From Novipirellula galeiformis (GTDB lineage: Bacteria > Planctomycetota > Planctomycetia > Pirellulales > Pirellulaceae): a stretch of DNA of 64,000 bases. The stretch lies in contig NZ_SJPT01000004.1 in the NCBI RefSeq assembly GCF_007860095.1, positions 550,729-614,728 of the forward strand, given 5' to 3'. A program made the position numbers and the translations under genes. Below, piece after piece: positions 29,830-38,954 of the stretch (within the stretch, counting starts at the first letter, position 1; each line of letters begins with the position of its first letter). The notes under the pieces are model-generated. The model was not told the DNA's origin. It saw only the letters and a program-made list of their open reading frames with translations, and did no database searches.

Positions 29830-30837
29830 TCATCGCCCTTCGACCTTGCCAAAAATCATCTTGCCCGCATTGGTTTGCAATGTACTTGTGACGCGGACAT
29901 CCAAATCTTGACCTATCTTGTTGCGAGCTCCCTCGATGACCACCATCGTACCGTCGTCGAGATAGCCGATCCCTTGCTCGGGGCCCTCACCAGCCTTGAT
30001 GACTTTGATGTGAAAGGTTTCATCAGGCAAGAATACGGGGCGCAACGAATTGCTGATCTCGTTCAAGTTGATCACGGGAACATTGTGCAACTTGGCCACC
30101 TTGTTCAGATTAAAGTCTCCGGTAACGACTTTGCCATCAAGATGTTTGGCAAGCAAGACTAACTTGAGATCAACGGTTTGTCCCGCGAGTTCAGGAAGTT
30201 CGCGATCAAAGATCATCAAATCCACGTTTTCGTCGGCGCGCATCCGATTGAGCACATCGAGCCCGCGTCGGCCTCGGGTGCGGCGAAGTTTGTCGCTGCT
30301 ATCGGCGATCGCCTGCAACTCCGTCAAGGCAAATCGCGGCATGATGAGTTGATTGTCAAACACTCCCGTGCCAACCAAATCAGCGATCCGACCATCGATC
30401 ACCACGCTGGTGTCCAACACCAAAGGCTTGAATCCTTTAACTTCGCGAACAAATTCGACATAAGGAATCAGGAAGCGGAAATCGTCCTTGGTCTGAAGCA
30501 AGACGCTGGTACAGATGTAACACAACAACAATCCGATCACCAATTGCAAGCCACGCCCATTGAACGATTGATCCAAAAGCGGGGCGATCGCGATCCAGAG
30601 GATATAGGTCAACAGAACTCCGATTAGCACTCCGAAGTAGAGCGCCGAAATCGTATCAATTCGTTTTCGTGGTGCATAAATATCGCCGATGACGACCACC
30701 GTAGCGAGCGTCATGATGCCAGCAAAAATCAGCCATGGAACCGATGTCGCAGTATCACTCGAAAGTGATGTATTGATGATTGCAGACACACCTCCGGCAC
30801 AAAGCAGGAAAACACATCGGAGAATAATCAGAGCCAT
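29830..30837 (-). CDS. Membrane PIN-TRAM domain protein (YacL-like)
   Basis: 335 residues. Four hydrophobic segments (residues ~1-115) anchor a PIN nuclease domain: D in KPLVLDTSVVIDGR (~142), a central acidic cluster in FDRELPEL, and D in VVTGDFNLNKVA. A TRAM RNA-binding domain follows (~275-335: GEGPEQGIGYLDDGTMVVIEGARNKIGQ, ending KMIFGKVEGR). The combination is that of Bacillus YacL and related proteins, proposed RNases or RNA-binding factors. Acidic PIN residues are intact. It is transcribed divergently from nothing nearby, with 1 kb of non-coding DNA upstream. Confidence 0.92.
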   Translation of the reverse strand: MALIILRCVFLLCAGGVSAIINTSLSSDTATSVPWLIFAGIMTLATVVVIGDIYAPRKRIDTISALYFGVLIGVLLTYILWIAIAPLLDQSFNGRGLQLVIGLLLCYICTSVLLQTKDDFRFLIPYVEFVREVKGFKPLVLDTSVVIDGRIADLVGTGVFDNQLIMPRFALTELQAIADSSDKLRRTRGRRGLDVLNRMRADENVDLMIFDRELPELAGQTVDLKLVLLAKHLDGKVVTGDFNLNKVAKLHNVPVINLNEISNSLRPVFLPDETFHIKVIKAGEGPEQGIGYLDDGTMVVIEGARNKIGQDLDVRVTSTLQTNAGKMIFGKVEGR

Positions 30838-31253
30838 GGGATGGATCGTGGGTTGAAAGTCGGAGCTGAAAACGCAAATAAATGGACGTAACCGTATGCG
30901 ACGGCGCTTTTCTCGGTCAAATTTGGCCGCTCGACCGATCGATTTCGGTCGTTCAAGATGGAATACAATTCTCTAGTTTAGGTCGAGCGAAGGATCATCC
31001 CCAAGGGGATGTGGCAAAGTGAACTCAAGTGCAGCACGAAGCCTCGGAAAATCGCTACATTCGATACGCTTCGAGACCCCCGAAGGTTTGCCACCGCGTA
31101 ACACCTCGCCTCTAAACCTCGGTCATTCTGGTGACCGAAGCTAGACTCGAAAACGACCCTTCCCATCGATAAACCCTTATGCCGAAGCAAAGGGCGGATC
31201 ACCACCCCTTGATGCACCTCCACGACGACTCGAGCATTTTTAGATAGGTCGTC

Positions 31254-31305
31254 CGGCCGGTTCCTACCGGCCAGCTTGCGATTGCCCGGTGGGCACCGGC
31301 CCTAC
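31254..31305. repeat. Inverted hairpin pair with GTAG head, second REP type
   Basis: Perfect hairpin GGCCGGT-TCCT-ACCGGCC (31255-31272), followed after 11 bases by GCCCGGT-GGGC-ACCGGCC and CTAC (31284-31305). On the opposite strand the second reads GTAG then GGCCGGT-GCCC-ACCGGGC. The layout copies that of the RAYT-linked BIMEs but with unrelated stem sequence. Confidence 0.7.
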
Positions 31306-31650
31306 ATCCCACATCTATTTTTAATACGCTTGAGGTCACTGCACGTAATGTCACCGCAGGTAGCGAGGAAGTGGGTGATGGGTTTAGCCACTACCCCCCT
31401 TTGTACGTCTTCACCGGCACTGATGTCCGCGACCAGCCATTCCCTATCGTCGTCGTTTGCCACCCATCGACACTGAACACACTCTCACTTTTCACAATCG
31501 GTCATTTCGAGATTGTGGACGGAAGCCCTCACACAATCGAGCGACTCGAGACTCACCCACCCACGGCCCAAATCGGCGATTCACGCTTCCGGGACTGTAC
31601 TGCAACGATGTTAGACCTCAACCCGCCTGTTTTGAGGGTATCGCGTTCTT

Positions 31651-31717
31651 CATAACCCGATGTGTAAGCGAGGGAATGTCACACTTGACTTGGTCCCTCG
31701 CTAACGCATCTAGTTAT
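31651..31717. repeat. Long imperfect palindrome of the CGAGGGA family
   Basis: Arms GATGTGTAAGCGAGGGA (31659-31675) and TCCCTCGCTAACGCATC (31694-31710) pair with two mismatches around an 18-base centre ATGTCACACTTGACTTGG. Outer CATAAC / GTTATG extend it. A perfect-armed relative with the same 18-base centre length is at 61734-61789, and a third starts at 63959. Confidence 0.8.
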
Positions 31718-31836
31718 GATTGGCTGGAAAAACCGGCAATATCGCACCTTCAAAGCCTGCCTGCGCCGCAGCGCGCCTACGTGTCGGTGTCCTTGCGCAT
31801 CGGTGTCCCAGTCGGGCGCTGACGCTTCCTGGGACC

Positions 31837-33543
31837 TTACAAGTAATAAAGCACGAGACAGATCGCCAATAGGATCGTTGCCCAGAATGTCATCGTACTC
31901 GTCGTCCAGGTTCGCCCCAGCACACCCCGATCATTGAAGGTCTGGTTCGCCGAAGAAATGCAACCCTTCAAAATCGTCCGACCGTCGTTACGAATCGCCT
32001 GATCCACCGCCCCTCCTACCGTTTTGAGGGCGGAAACGAAACGCGGCAATGCGCGACGATACACCCAATCGGTATCCAAGTTCGTAGCCCGCTGTTCCGC
32101 CGGGTAGAGCCCCGACTTCATCAAAAACACAAACGCCAAAGCGGCGAACATTAACAATTGCAACTGGGTCACGACGTGCGTGACGGTGTAGGGGTGATAA
32201 TCGATCTCGGGGTGCGGCAGCATGCGATACAGCACGGGGTAGGCGACTCCGAGTGCGACACAGAAGAACGCCGCGATCGCCATCGCGACCAACATATTCG
32301 CCGGAGCTTCCTTGACACGCTTCCCTGAATCGTGGGCAAAGAATGCGAAGAAGGGGATCTTGATTCCCGAGTGCTCCATCACCCCCGCCGACGCAATCAA
32401 CAGGATAAACCAGACCCAGAACTGATGCGTTTCGGCGGCCGCGCTGATGATCATCGACTTACTGATGAATCCACTCAGCAGCGGGAAGCCCGAAATTGCT
32501 CCGGCACCAATGATGCAGAAAAACGTCGTCCACGGCATCGACTTGTGCAGCCCACCGAGCTCGGTCGCTTTGATTGTACCGACGCGAAACAGCACCGCGC
32601 CCATCGACATAAACAGCAGCGATTTATAGATGATGTGACAGAACGCGTGAGCCACGGTGCCATTGATGGCAAGCTCCGTCCCAATTCCGATTCCCACTAC
32701 CATGAAGCCAAGTTGGTTGTTCAAACTGTAGGCCAATACACGCCGCAGATCGTTTTCGATCACGGCAAACACGATCGGGAACAAGGTCATCGCACAGCCG
32801 ATCCAAATCAGCGGCTCGTAACCGGCGAAGCCGCGGATCAATGAATAGACCGCCAATTTCGTGGTAAACGCACTAAGAAACACCGTCCCCGTGACGGTCG
32901 CCTGCGGATACGAATCTTGCAACCAATTGTGCAATAGCGGGAACGCACACTTGATTCCAAAGGCGAACAGAATCAAAAACGCCGACGCACTCAGCGGCTC
33001 ACCCTCGACGACAAAGGAACCGAAGGCAAGTGATCCCGTTTCGACAAATCGCATGATCGCTCCGGAGAGCAACAGCACGCCTGAGGTGACTTGGATGATC
33101 AGATAACGCATCCCGGCTTTGTAGGCACGTTCATTGTCGCTGGCCCAAACGAGGAACACACTCGCCAGCGCGGTCAGTTCCCAATAGACGAACAACGTCA
33201 GCAGATCGCCCGCGCAACAAGCCCCGATCGCGGCACCGGCATAGACAATCCCGGCAACATGTTGACGAGTATCCCGCACGTGCAGCGCATAGATCGCCGA
33301 CACGATCGCGGCAATATGAAACACGATTCCGAACAATCGACTCAGCCGATCGATACGAATCGCTTCGAGCGTCATGCCCAACAGCTCAAATTGACCCAAC
33401 GTCGTTTCAGGCGTGAACCAAAACACGACCATGCTAATCAGCGATAGCACCAACACACCGATGGCCTGTGCTCGATGTGCCAGAAATGGCAACACCAAGG
33501 CGCCGAGGATCATGATCAAGCCGGGCGGAATGTTATCGATCAT
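31837..33543 (-). CDS. Mrp/NuoL-type antiporter subunit, third copy in the operon
   Basis: 568 residues, about 14 hydrophobic segments. Proton_antipo_M-type core with the TM5 glutamate in LTLFVYWELTALASV, the TM7 lysine in FGIKCAFPLLHNWLQDSYP, and the TM8 lysine in FTTKLAVYSLIRG. It belongs to the MrpA/MrpD/NuoL/NuoM superfamily of ion-translocating subunits. The C-terminal part (after ~460) has an additional amphipathic stretch before a last TM helix, as in NuoL/MrpA types. It is the last gene of the operon, starting 11 bases inside the preceding small gene. Confidence 0.88.
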   Translation of the reverse strand: MIDNIPPGLIMILGALVLPFLAHRAQAIGVLVLSLISMVVFWFTPETTLGQFELLGMTLEAIRIDRLSRLFGIVFHIAAIVSAIYALHVRDTRQHVAGIVYAGAAIGACCAGDLLTLFVYWELTALASVFLVWASDNERAYKAGMRYLIIQVTSGVLLLSGAIMRFVETGSLAFGSFVVEGEPLSASAFLILFAFGIKCAFPLLHNWLQDSYPQATVTGTVFLSAFTTKLAVYSLIRGFAGYEPLIWIGCAMTLFPIVFAVIENDLRRVLAYSLNNQLGFMVVGIGIGTELAINGTVAHAFCHIIYKSLLFMSMGAVLFRVGTIKATELGGLHKSMPWTTFFCIIGAGAISGFPLLSGFISKSMIISAAAETHQFWVWFILLIASAGVMEHSGIKIPFFAFFAHDSGKRVKEAPANMLVAMAIAAFFCVALGVAYPVLYRMLPHPEIDYHPYTVTHVVTQLQLLMFAALAFVFLMKSGLYPAEQRATNLDTDWVYRRALPRFVSALKTVGGAVDQAIRNDGRTILKGCISSANQTFNDRGVLGRTWTTSTMTFWATILLAICLVLYYL

Positions 33544-33799
33544 AATAATCCTCCGGCCGACGAACGATCACTCGCAACAAACGTCCCAAAAACACAATCA
33601 CGACAAAAGCAATGAATCCAAACCAGGCTTGAAACCCAATCACATTTTCCCACTTGGGAAAGTGCGGGTGGGGGTTCTCGTAAAACAAGTCGGCCAGGAC
33701 GAGCGCCAAGCAAGCGACGACCAGTCCACCAATCATCCAATGGATGTTACGTGGTTTCTCAAACCAGCTCGGCTCGGTTGTGGGTTTAGGTTCGGTCAT
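33533..33799 (-). CDS. Small two-helix membrane protein of the Mrp operon
   Basis: 88 residues from ATG 33799; the longer frame from 33871 runs back into the preceding gene. Two hydrophobic segments: IHWMIGGLVVACLALVLADL and FQAWFGFIAFVVIVFLG, with a short loop ENPHPHFPKWENVIG between. No assigned family known to me. Position (four bases after one antiporter subunit, 11-base overlap with the next) implies it is an accessory subunit of the same complex. A similar small protein accompanies this type of cluster in other bacteria, from memory. Confidence 0.75.
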   Translation of the reverse strand: MTEPKPTTEPSWFEKPRNIHWMIGGLVVACLALVLADLFYENPHPHFPKWENVIGFQAWFGFIAFVVIVFLGRLLRVIVRRPEDYYDR

Positions 33800-33803
33800 C
33801 CGC

Positions 33804-35336
33804 TTAACTCGCCACCGTGATCGGCAAAAGCACTTGGTAAATCCAATCTGCGAAAAAGAACAACAACACACTCAAGATCGCGGTCACGCACAACGGCACC
33901 ACACACATCATGGGAGCCTCTTGAATCCCGGCGGCCCCGGCCAGCGAAGGATCGACCGCCGAGGGTTCCCCTTCATGGGATGGATCCGATTTGTTTTCCA
34001 AGGGTGCCATGAACGCTTGGATCGGGATCGGAATCAGATAGGCGATGTTCAACAGCGAACTGAGCATCAGCGCCGCCGTTAAGACGTAGAGATGCGTTTC
34101 AACGGTGCCCATTGCCAGGAACCATTTACTCCAAGCACCGCCCCCCGGTGGCAAGCCAATGATGCTAACCGCCGCGATCAAAAATGCCGCGAAGGTGAAC
34201 GGCATTTGCCGCCCCAGACCACGCATGTCGCTGATGTTCTTTTTGTGAGTGGCCACATAGATGGCCCCCGCACAAAAGAACAAGGTGATCTTTCCAACCG
34301 CATGCATGACGATGTGCATCCCGCCACCGATCACGCTACTTTGCGTTGCCAATCCCGCCCCGAGGGTGATGTAAGCAAGTTGACTAATCGTCGAATAGGC
34401 CAATCGCGCCTTCAAATTATCTTTGCTCATCGCGACGAGCGACGCAATCACCAGCGTCGCACCGGCGGCGTACGCCAACCAAATGCTGACTCCTGTGCTA
34501 CTGAGCAAATCGATGCCAAAAATGTAGACGGTCACCTTGAGGATCGAAAACACTCCCACCTTCACGACGGCGACGGCGTGCAACAACGCGCTGACGGGAG
34601 TCGGAGCAACCATCGCGGCGGGCAGCCAGCGATGAAACGGCATCAGCGCCGCCTTGCCAATCCCAAAGGCGAACAGCCCCAACAACACACCCAGTCCTAG
34701 CGTCGAAATTTTTCCAGCAGCGTGGGGAGACGTCAAAACCCCTCCTGCAGTAAAGTCGAGCGTCCCGGCCACGTACCATGTCCAGGCGACCGCCAGCATG
34801 AAGAAGGCGACCGAGGTGGAAAGCAAAATACCGAGGTAAACGCGTCCGCCATCCCGTGCTTCCCGCGTACCGTGATGGGTGACCAACGGATACGTCGACA
34901 CCGTCATCAACTCGTAAGCGACAAACAAGGTAAACAAGTTCGCGGAGAACGCCGCTGCGATGGCCGCGAAAATGGCGATGGCAAAACAAGCGTAAAACCG
35001 CGTTTGATTCTTTTCGTGGTGCCCGCGCATGTAGCCAATCGCGTACACCGTGGTCAGGATCCACAACCCCGATGCGACGAGAGCGAACAACATCCCCAGC
35101 GGTTCCACTTCGAAGGCAATTCGAAAACCGGGCAACATTTCACCCAAGTCGACCGCGGGTCGTTCGCCCGAGAATACATGACTCGAAAGGCGACACGTAA
35201 CCGCAAACAGAATCGTTGAGACCAGCAACGTGCAAGCTTCTCGCACGTTAGCCCACCGGCCCACGGCGTAGATCAAGAACAGAGCCAACAACGGCAAGCC
35301 GGCCGCGATCCCGATTAGCGTTTCGGCAGTCATCAT
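33804..35336 (-). CDS. Mrp/NuoL-type antiporter subunit, second copy
   Basis: 510 residues, about 14 hydrophobic segments. Core residues: glutamate in FTLFVAYELMTVSTYPLV, lysine in FGIGKAALMPFHRWLPAA, lysine in AVVKVGVFSILKV. Proteins of this superfamily carry protons or Na+ in Mrp antiporters and in complex I. An extra charged stretch (ENKSDPSHEGEPSAVDPS) sits before the last helices. It overlaps MrpD by four bases upstream. Naming as MrpA N-terminal or MrpD paralogue is uncertain. Confidence 0.88.
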   Translation of the reverse strand: MMTAETLIGIAAGLPLLALFLIYAVGRWANVREACTLLVSTILFAVTCRLSSHVFSGERPAVDLGEMLPGFRIAFEVEPLGMLFALVASGLWILTTVYAIGYMRGHHEKNQTRFYACFAIAIFAAIAAAFSANLFTLFVAYELMTVSTYPLVTHHGTREARDGGRVYLGILLSTSVAFFMLAVAWTWYVAGTLDFTAGGVLTSPHAAGKISTLGLGVLLGLFAFGIGKAALMPFHRWLPAAMVAPTPVSALLHAVAVVKVGVFSILKVTVYIFGIDLLSSTGVSIWLAYAAGATLVIASLVAMSKDNLKARLAYSTISQLAYITLGAGLATQSSVIGGGMHIVMHAVGKITLFFCAGAIYVATHKKNISDMRGLGRQMPFTFAAFLIAAVSIIGLPPGGGAWSKWFLAMGTVETHLYVLTAALMLSSLLNIAYLIPIPIQAFMAPLENKSDPSHEGEPSAVDPSLAGAAGIQEAPMMCVVPLCVTAILSVLLFFFADWIYQVLLPITVAS

Positions 35337-36814
35337 GGAGTGCCCCCCAACAACGTTGCAGCCGCTCCCGCGGCGAGGTCAGCCGAATAGGCCGTCCAAA
35401 TTCCAAAGACGACCGTCGCTACAATCACCGCATACATCGGGATCAACATTCCAAGCGGTGCCTCGCGGGCGTTTTTGGCCTTTTTCGATGGTTCGGCAAA
35501 GTACAACGTCTCGACCACACGCCAAACATAAACCACCGCCAACAGCGAACTGAGCAACATCAACACGGCGACCGACCAGTGATGGGAATCGAAGGCCGCC
35601 GTCAACAACAACCACTTACTGATAAACCCTGCGGTCAACGGGACGCCGATCAAGCCGAGTCCTCCGATCGCCCAGGCGAAGGAGGTCCACGGCATCGTCC
35701 GCCCCGCACCTCGCCAATCCGCAATTTGGACCGAACCGATGCGTAAGGCAAAGCATCCCACCACCATGAACAATCCCCCTTTGATCAAGGCGTGATTGAA
35801 CATGTGAACGATTCCCGCAGTCAGCCCCACATGGTTTGCCATACTAATTCCAAGCAGCATGTAACCAATTTGTGCAATGCTCGAATACGCCAATAAACGC
35901 TTTACGTTGTCTTGAAAGATGGCTGCGATGGAAGCCGCGAAGATGCCGACGAGCGCCATCACCATCAACGCCGTATCCAACGGCAAGACTTCAAACGCAA
36001 ATTCGCGAGTGAAGATACTGAATACGATTCGGATCAAAGCATAGACCGAAACCTTGGTTGCGGTCGCAGCGATAAAGCAGGTGACCGCCGAAGGGGCGTA
36101 GGTGTACGCATTGGGCAACCAGGTATGAACGGGAAAGACCGCCATTTTGATGAACAATCCACTCGTCAAAAACGCGAATGCCACCAAAACGGTTCGCGGC
36201 CCATGATCGACGGGCAATCGCGCTGCGATATCAGCCATATTGAGCGTCCCGGTCATCTGATAGACCAAGCCGATACCGATCAAGATGAACGTGGCTCCAA
36301 CGCTGCCCAAGATTAAGTACTGAAACGCCGCCAGCGGTGCACGCCGAGAGCGCCCCAGACTGACTAACGCGTACGTCGACAAGGACGAAATTTCCAAGAA
36401 CACAAACACGTTGAACAAGTCGCCCGTGACGCACATGCCCAACATTCCGGTCAAGCAAAGCAAGTAGGTCGCGTAGAACAAATAGTGCTTGGAGTGCGGA
36501 ATTTCTTCATCGATGCTGCGCGGAGCATACGTCAATACGATCGCACCGAGTGCGGAAACGAACAGCATCACAAATCCGCTGAGCCCGTCGACGACGTACT
36601 CGATCCCGTACGGCGGAGCCCAATTGCCAATGTTGTAACGAACCGGACCGTGCGCACTGACCTCGCTCATCAGCGCGACCGAGATCGCGAACACGCACCA
36701 TGTGACCCCCAACGAGATCGCGTAGGCGATTCTGCGATTGCCAATCAACACGCACAAGGGAGCCGCCAATAACGGCAGCACGATCAATAAGATGGGGAGA
36801 TGAATGTCCATCAA
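35333..36814 (-). CDS. mrpD: Mrp antiporter subunit D
   Basis: 493 residues, about 14 membrane segments. The best MrpD match of the three: YVVDGLSGFVMLFVSALGAI, FNVFVFLEISSLSTYAL with the TM5 glutamate, SGLFIKMAVFPVHTWLPNAY with the lysine of TM7, and ATKVSVYALIRI. It follows MrpC as in all Mrp operons. Start and the MrpC stop overlap by four bases (ATGA), as does its stop with the next gene. Confidence 0.92.
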   Translation of the reverse strand: MMDIHLPILLIVLPLLAAPLCVLIGNRRIAYAISLGVTWCVFAISVALMSEVSAHGPVRYNIGNWAPPYGIEYVVDGLSGFVMLFVSALGAIVLTYAPRSIDEEIPHSKHYLFYATYLLCLTGMLGMCVTGDLFNVFVFLEISSLSTYALVSLGRSRRAPLAAFQYLILGSVGATFILIGIGLVYQMTGTLNMADIAARLPVDHGPRTVLVAFAFLTSGLFIKMAVFPVHTWLPNAYTYAPSAVTCFIAATATKVSVYALIRIVFSIFTREFAFEVLPLDTALMVMALVGIFAASIAAIFQDNVKRLLAYSSIAQIGYMLLGISMANHVGLTAGIVHMFNHALIKGGLFMVVGCFALRIGSVQIADWRGAGRTMPWTSFAWAIGGLGLIGVPLTAGFISKWLLLTAAFDSHHWSVAVLMLLSSLLAVVYVWRVVETLYFAEPSKKAKNAREAPLGMLIPMYAVIVATVVFGIWTAYSADLAAGAAATLLGGTP

Positions 36815-37350
36815 GAATCTCGATCCAATTCCAAAATTTTGTCTTCTTCAATCGTGCCATACTCCTCGCGGATACGAACAATCAAAGCCAGCGCCAAGGA
36901 GGTCGTCGCGATGCCCACCACGATTGCAGTCAGCATCAGCACGCTTGGCATGGGATTGGAATAAACGATCGGCTCGACGTGTGACGAGAGATCGACTTGT
37001 TGAGCGATTTCGCCGAGCGGGGAAAGGACTTGCTCCGCAACCGAATTCGCCGGCTCGGACACCGCGTGCCCTGCACCCGTCGCGTCAGCTGCGTGCTCAG
37101 CTATGTGGTCAACTGCGTGCTCCGATGTATCGGCATGCCCATTAACCAAGCGTGGCGGAATGATCGGCGCGGTCCCGCCATTGACCTTGCCCATCGTGAT
37201 ATAGAGCAAGAACACCGAGGTTTGGAAGATGTTCAATCCGATCACGGATTTAATCATGTTCTGGCGTGCGATGACGATATAGAAGCCGGTCATCATCAAA
37301 AAGATCACGATCCAGTAGTTGTACAGACCGAGGACTTGTTCCACGTTCAT
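36811..37350 (-). CDS. mrpC: Mrp antiporter subunit C (NuoK-like) with long His/Ala/Asp-rich loop
   Basis: 179 residues. Three NuoK-type helices: YNYWIVIFLMMTGFYIVIA, MIKSVIGLNIFQTSVFLLYIT, and SVLMLTAIVVGIATTSLALALIVRI. The conserved NuoK/MrpC helix-2 sequence is present. Between helices 2 and 3 there is an insertion of about 60 residues (NGHADTSEHAVDHIAEHAAD and following) rich in His, Ala, Asp and Glu, where ordinary MrpC proteins of ~110-120 residues have a short loop. The insertion may bind metal or protons, or be just a flexible external loop. Four-base overlaps on both sides. Confidence 0.9.
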   Translation of the reverse strand: MNVEQVLGLYNYWIVIFLMMTGFYIVIARQNMIKSVIGLNIFQTSVFLLYITMGKVNGGTAPIIPPRLVNGHADTSEHAVDHIAEHAADATGAGHAVSEPANSVAEQVLSPLGEIAQQVDLSSHVEPIVYSNPMPSVLMLTAIVVGIATTSLALALIVRIREEYGTIEEDKILELDRDS

Positions 37351-37784
37351 GCGATTCGTTTCCTGCCCGCAAAGGTGTAAAAAATCATCGTCATCACCGA
37401 GGTCACGGTCAGCCCGACGCCGAGTTCCACTAGAAAGATGCCGAGGTGTTGTCCGACGGGAAAGATCGTCGGATAGAAATGATGTTCCAGCACTTGGTAG
37501 TCAAGAAAGTTGCCCCCCAACGAGATCGTCAACACGCCCGTCAACCCATAGACCAGCACGCCAAGGGCCATCATTTTTTCGATCACGATCGGCGGGGCGA
37601 CGCGTTTGACCGACTCAAGCCCAAACACCAAACCGTACAAGATCAAGGCCGAGGCAAAGATAACGCCTGCTTGAAAACCACCCCCGGGCCCAAAATCACC
37701 GTGAAATTGCACGTAAAATGCAAACAACAAGATGTACGGAATCAGTATTTTCGTGACGATTCGAATGATGGGAAAGGTTTTCAT
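37347..37784 (-). CDS. mrpB: Mrp antiporter subunit B (MnhB)
   Basis: 145 residues from ATG 37784, overlapping the stop of the previous gene by four bases; a frame open from 38267 is a shadow. Four membrane segments. The MnhB signature HGDFGPGGGFQAGVIFASALILYGLVFG is intact, and GIFLVELGVGLTVTSVMTMIFY ends the protein. Part of the hydrophobic Mrp core. Confidence 0.93.
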   Translation of the reverse strand: MKTFPIIRIVTKILIPYILLFAFYVQFHGDFGPGGGFQAGVIFASALILYGLVFGLESVKRVAPPIVIEKMMALGVLVYGLTGVLTISLGGNFLDYQVLEHHFYPTIFPVGQHLGIFLVELGVGLTVTSVMTMIFYTFAGRKRIA

Positions 37785-38344
37785 CGACGCGTCTCCTTGG
37801 ATCGCTTCTTTGGAGATTCGTCTTTCTCTTTGCGAAGAATCAACATCACGGCGATTCCCGCCGTCAACACGACGGTCGTTTCGCCGAGCGTGTCGTAACC
37901 GCGATAGCCAGCCAAAATCGCAGTCACGACGTTGGGCAATCCATGCATGTCGTGTTGCGATTTTTCTACAAACGAAGGGCTCGGATGCAATTGGATGGGC
38001 GCTTGCGGGTCGCCGAAATGTGGCATATCCAAAGTGCCGTAAACCAGCACGCAGCCGGTGATCAACACGAGAAAAAAGGGCATGATCGGAGCATGCGTCA
38101 ACTCGCGATCTTTCTTGCCCGTTAACGCCAACGTACTGAGCATCAGCACCGTGGCGATCCCCGCCCCCACCGCCGCCTCGGTAAAGGCAACATCGGGGGC
38201 GTCGAGGATTAACATCCAACTCGCACTGAGAAAGCTGTAGATGCCGGTGAACATGATCGCGGCCCACAAGTCGCGCATCCGCGCGATCGTGACCGCCGTG
38301 ATGGCGAGCAAGGCCAAGATGGGAAAATCGATCAAACTACTCAT
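37781..38344 (-). CDS. Free-standing MrpA C-terminal (DUF4040 plus MbhE-like) subunit
   Basis: 187 residues from ATG 38344; earlier in-frame starts belong to a shadow of mrpG. Residues 1-80 match DUF4040/MbhD (MFTGIYSFLSASWMLILDAPDVAFTEAAVGAG), and the second half matches the end of MrpA or MbhE (GYRGYDTLGETTVVLTAGIAVMLILRK). In classical Mrp operons both pieces are the C-terminus of MrpA; in the Pyrococcus Mbh hydrogenase they are the separate proteins MbhD and MbhE. Here they are fused in one protein and separated from any NuoL-like part. Confidence 0.88.
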   Translation of the reverse strand: MSSLIDFPILALLAITAVTIARMRDLWAAIMFTGIYSFLSASWMLILDAPDVAFTEAAVGAGIATVLMLSTLALTGKKDRELTHAPIMPFFLVLITGCVLVYGTLDMPHFGDPQAPIQLHPSPSFVEKSQHDMHGLPNVVTAILAGYRGYDTLGETTVVLTAGIAVMLILRKEKDESPKKRSKETRR

Positions 38345-38673
38345 GACTTGCTCGCATCCTCGCGGTTCGTCTCGCCATCCAACATCGGTTTCAAACCATG
38401 GCTCAACGCCGAACGAGCTAAGGCATGGCAAGAACTCGGGCTGGTCACGGTTAAGAAAAACAGGATCGCGACAAGTTTCAGCGCTGTCAGACTCAGCCCC
38501 GCTTGCAGTAACAATCCGGCGACGATCAATCCCGCACCCATCGTGTCGGTGATCCCGGCACCATGCATCCGCGAGAAAAACTCGGGAAGACGAACGATCC
38601 CAATCCCGCCGATAATGGAAAAGACGGAGCCCGATAGCAGCAGGATCCAACTCAAAGCATCAATTAGGCTCAT
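38341..38673 (-). CDS. mrpG: Mrp antiporter subunit G
   Basis: 110 residues from ATG 38673, where the start overlaps the mrpF stop; the longer frame from 38880 is a shadow of mrpF. Three helices and the MnhG signature GGIGIVRLPEFFSRMHGAGITDTMGAGLIVAGLLL are present. Ends in a hydrophilic tail ETNREDASKS. Confidence 0.93.
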   Translation of the reverse strand: MSLIDALSWILLLSGSVFSIIGGIGIVRLPEFFSRMHGAGITDTMGAGLIVAGLLLQAGLSLTALKLVAILFFLTVTSPSSCHALARSALSHGLKPMLDGETNREDASKS

Positions 38674-38954
38674 GACGATACGCCCTCGTCGCCGAAGCTG
38701 CCGTATTCGGCAAACCGCAACAGTGCCACCATGCCGATAAAGTTCATCAGACTGTAGAGCAACGCGAGATCGAGAAAATCGTCGCGTCCGGTCATGAAAT
38801 CGACCACACAGATCAGCAACACCGTTTTCGTGCCAAACGTATTGAGCGCTAACACTCGATCGAAAACGGTCGGTCCCCACATGGCGCGAATCAGTGCCAA
38901 ACTCATCGTCACCAAAATCGCGATCGAGGTCACCGCGAACATATCAAAGCTCAT
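38670..38954 (-). CDS. mrpF: Mrp antiporter subunit F
   Basis: 94 residues, three membrane helices. MnhF signature RAMWGPTVFDRVLALNTFGTKTVLLICVVDFMTG followed by FLDLALLYSLMNFIGMVALLRF. Four-base overlaps with mrpE upstream and mrpG downstream. Confidence 0.93.
   Translation of the reverse strand: MSFDMFAVTSIAILVTMSLALIRAMWGPTVFDRVLALNTFGTKTVLLICVVDFMTGRDDFLDLALLYSLMNFIGMVALLRFAEYGSFGDEGVSS

Larger units (their letters stand above)
30838..31836. other. One-kilobase intergenic region with repeats
   Basis: No credible gene: the open frames of 60-120 codons overlap repeats or lack family features. It contains a GTAG-type hairpin pair (31254-31305), a long palindrome (31651-31717), and a hairpin GTCCCAG/CTGGGAC (31813-31835) that may end the Mrp transcript although no T-run follows. 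Another small hairpin CATCCCCAAGGGGATG is at 30992-31007. Confidence 0.5.

Noticed and set aside
31813-31835. Intrinsic terminator of the Mrp operon
   Set aside because: A GTCCCAG/CTGGGAC hairpin exists, but no T-run follows on the minus strand, so it is left as a possible fold only.
31837-36814. Complex I (nuoLMN) operon
   Set aside because: Neighbours MrpE, F, G and B are not part of complex I, and no other nuo gene is present.
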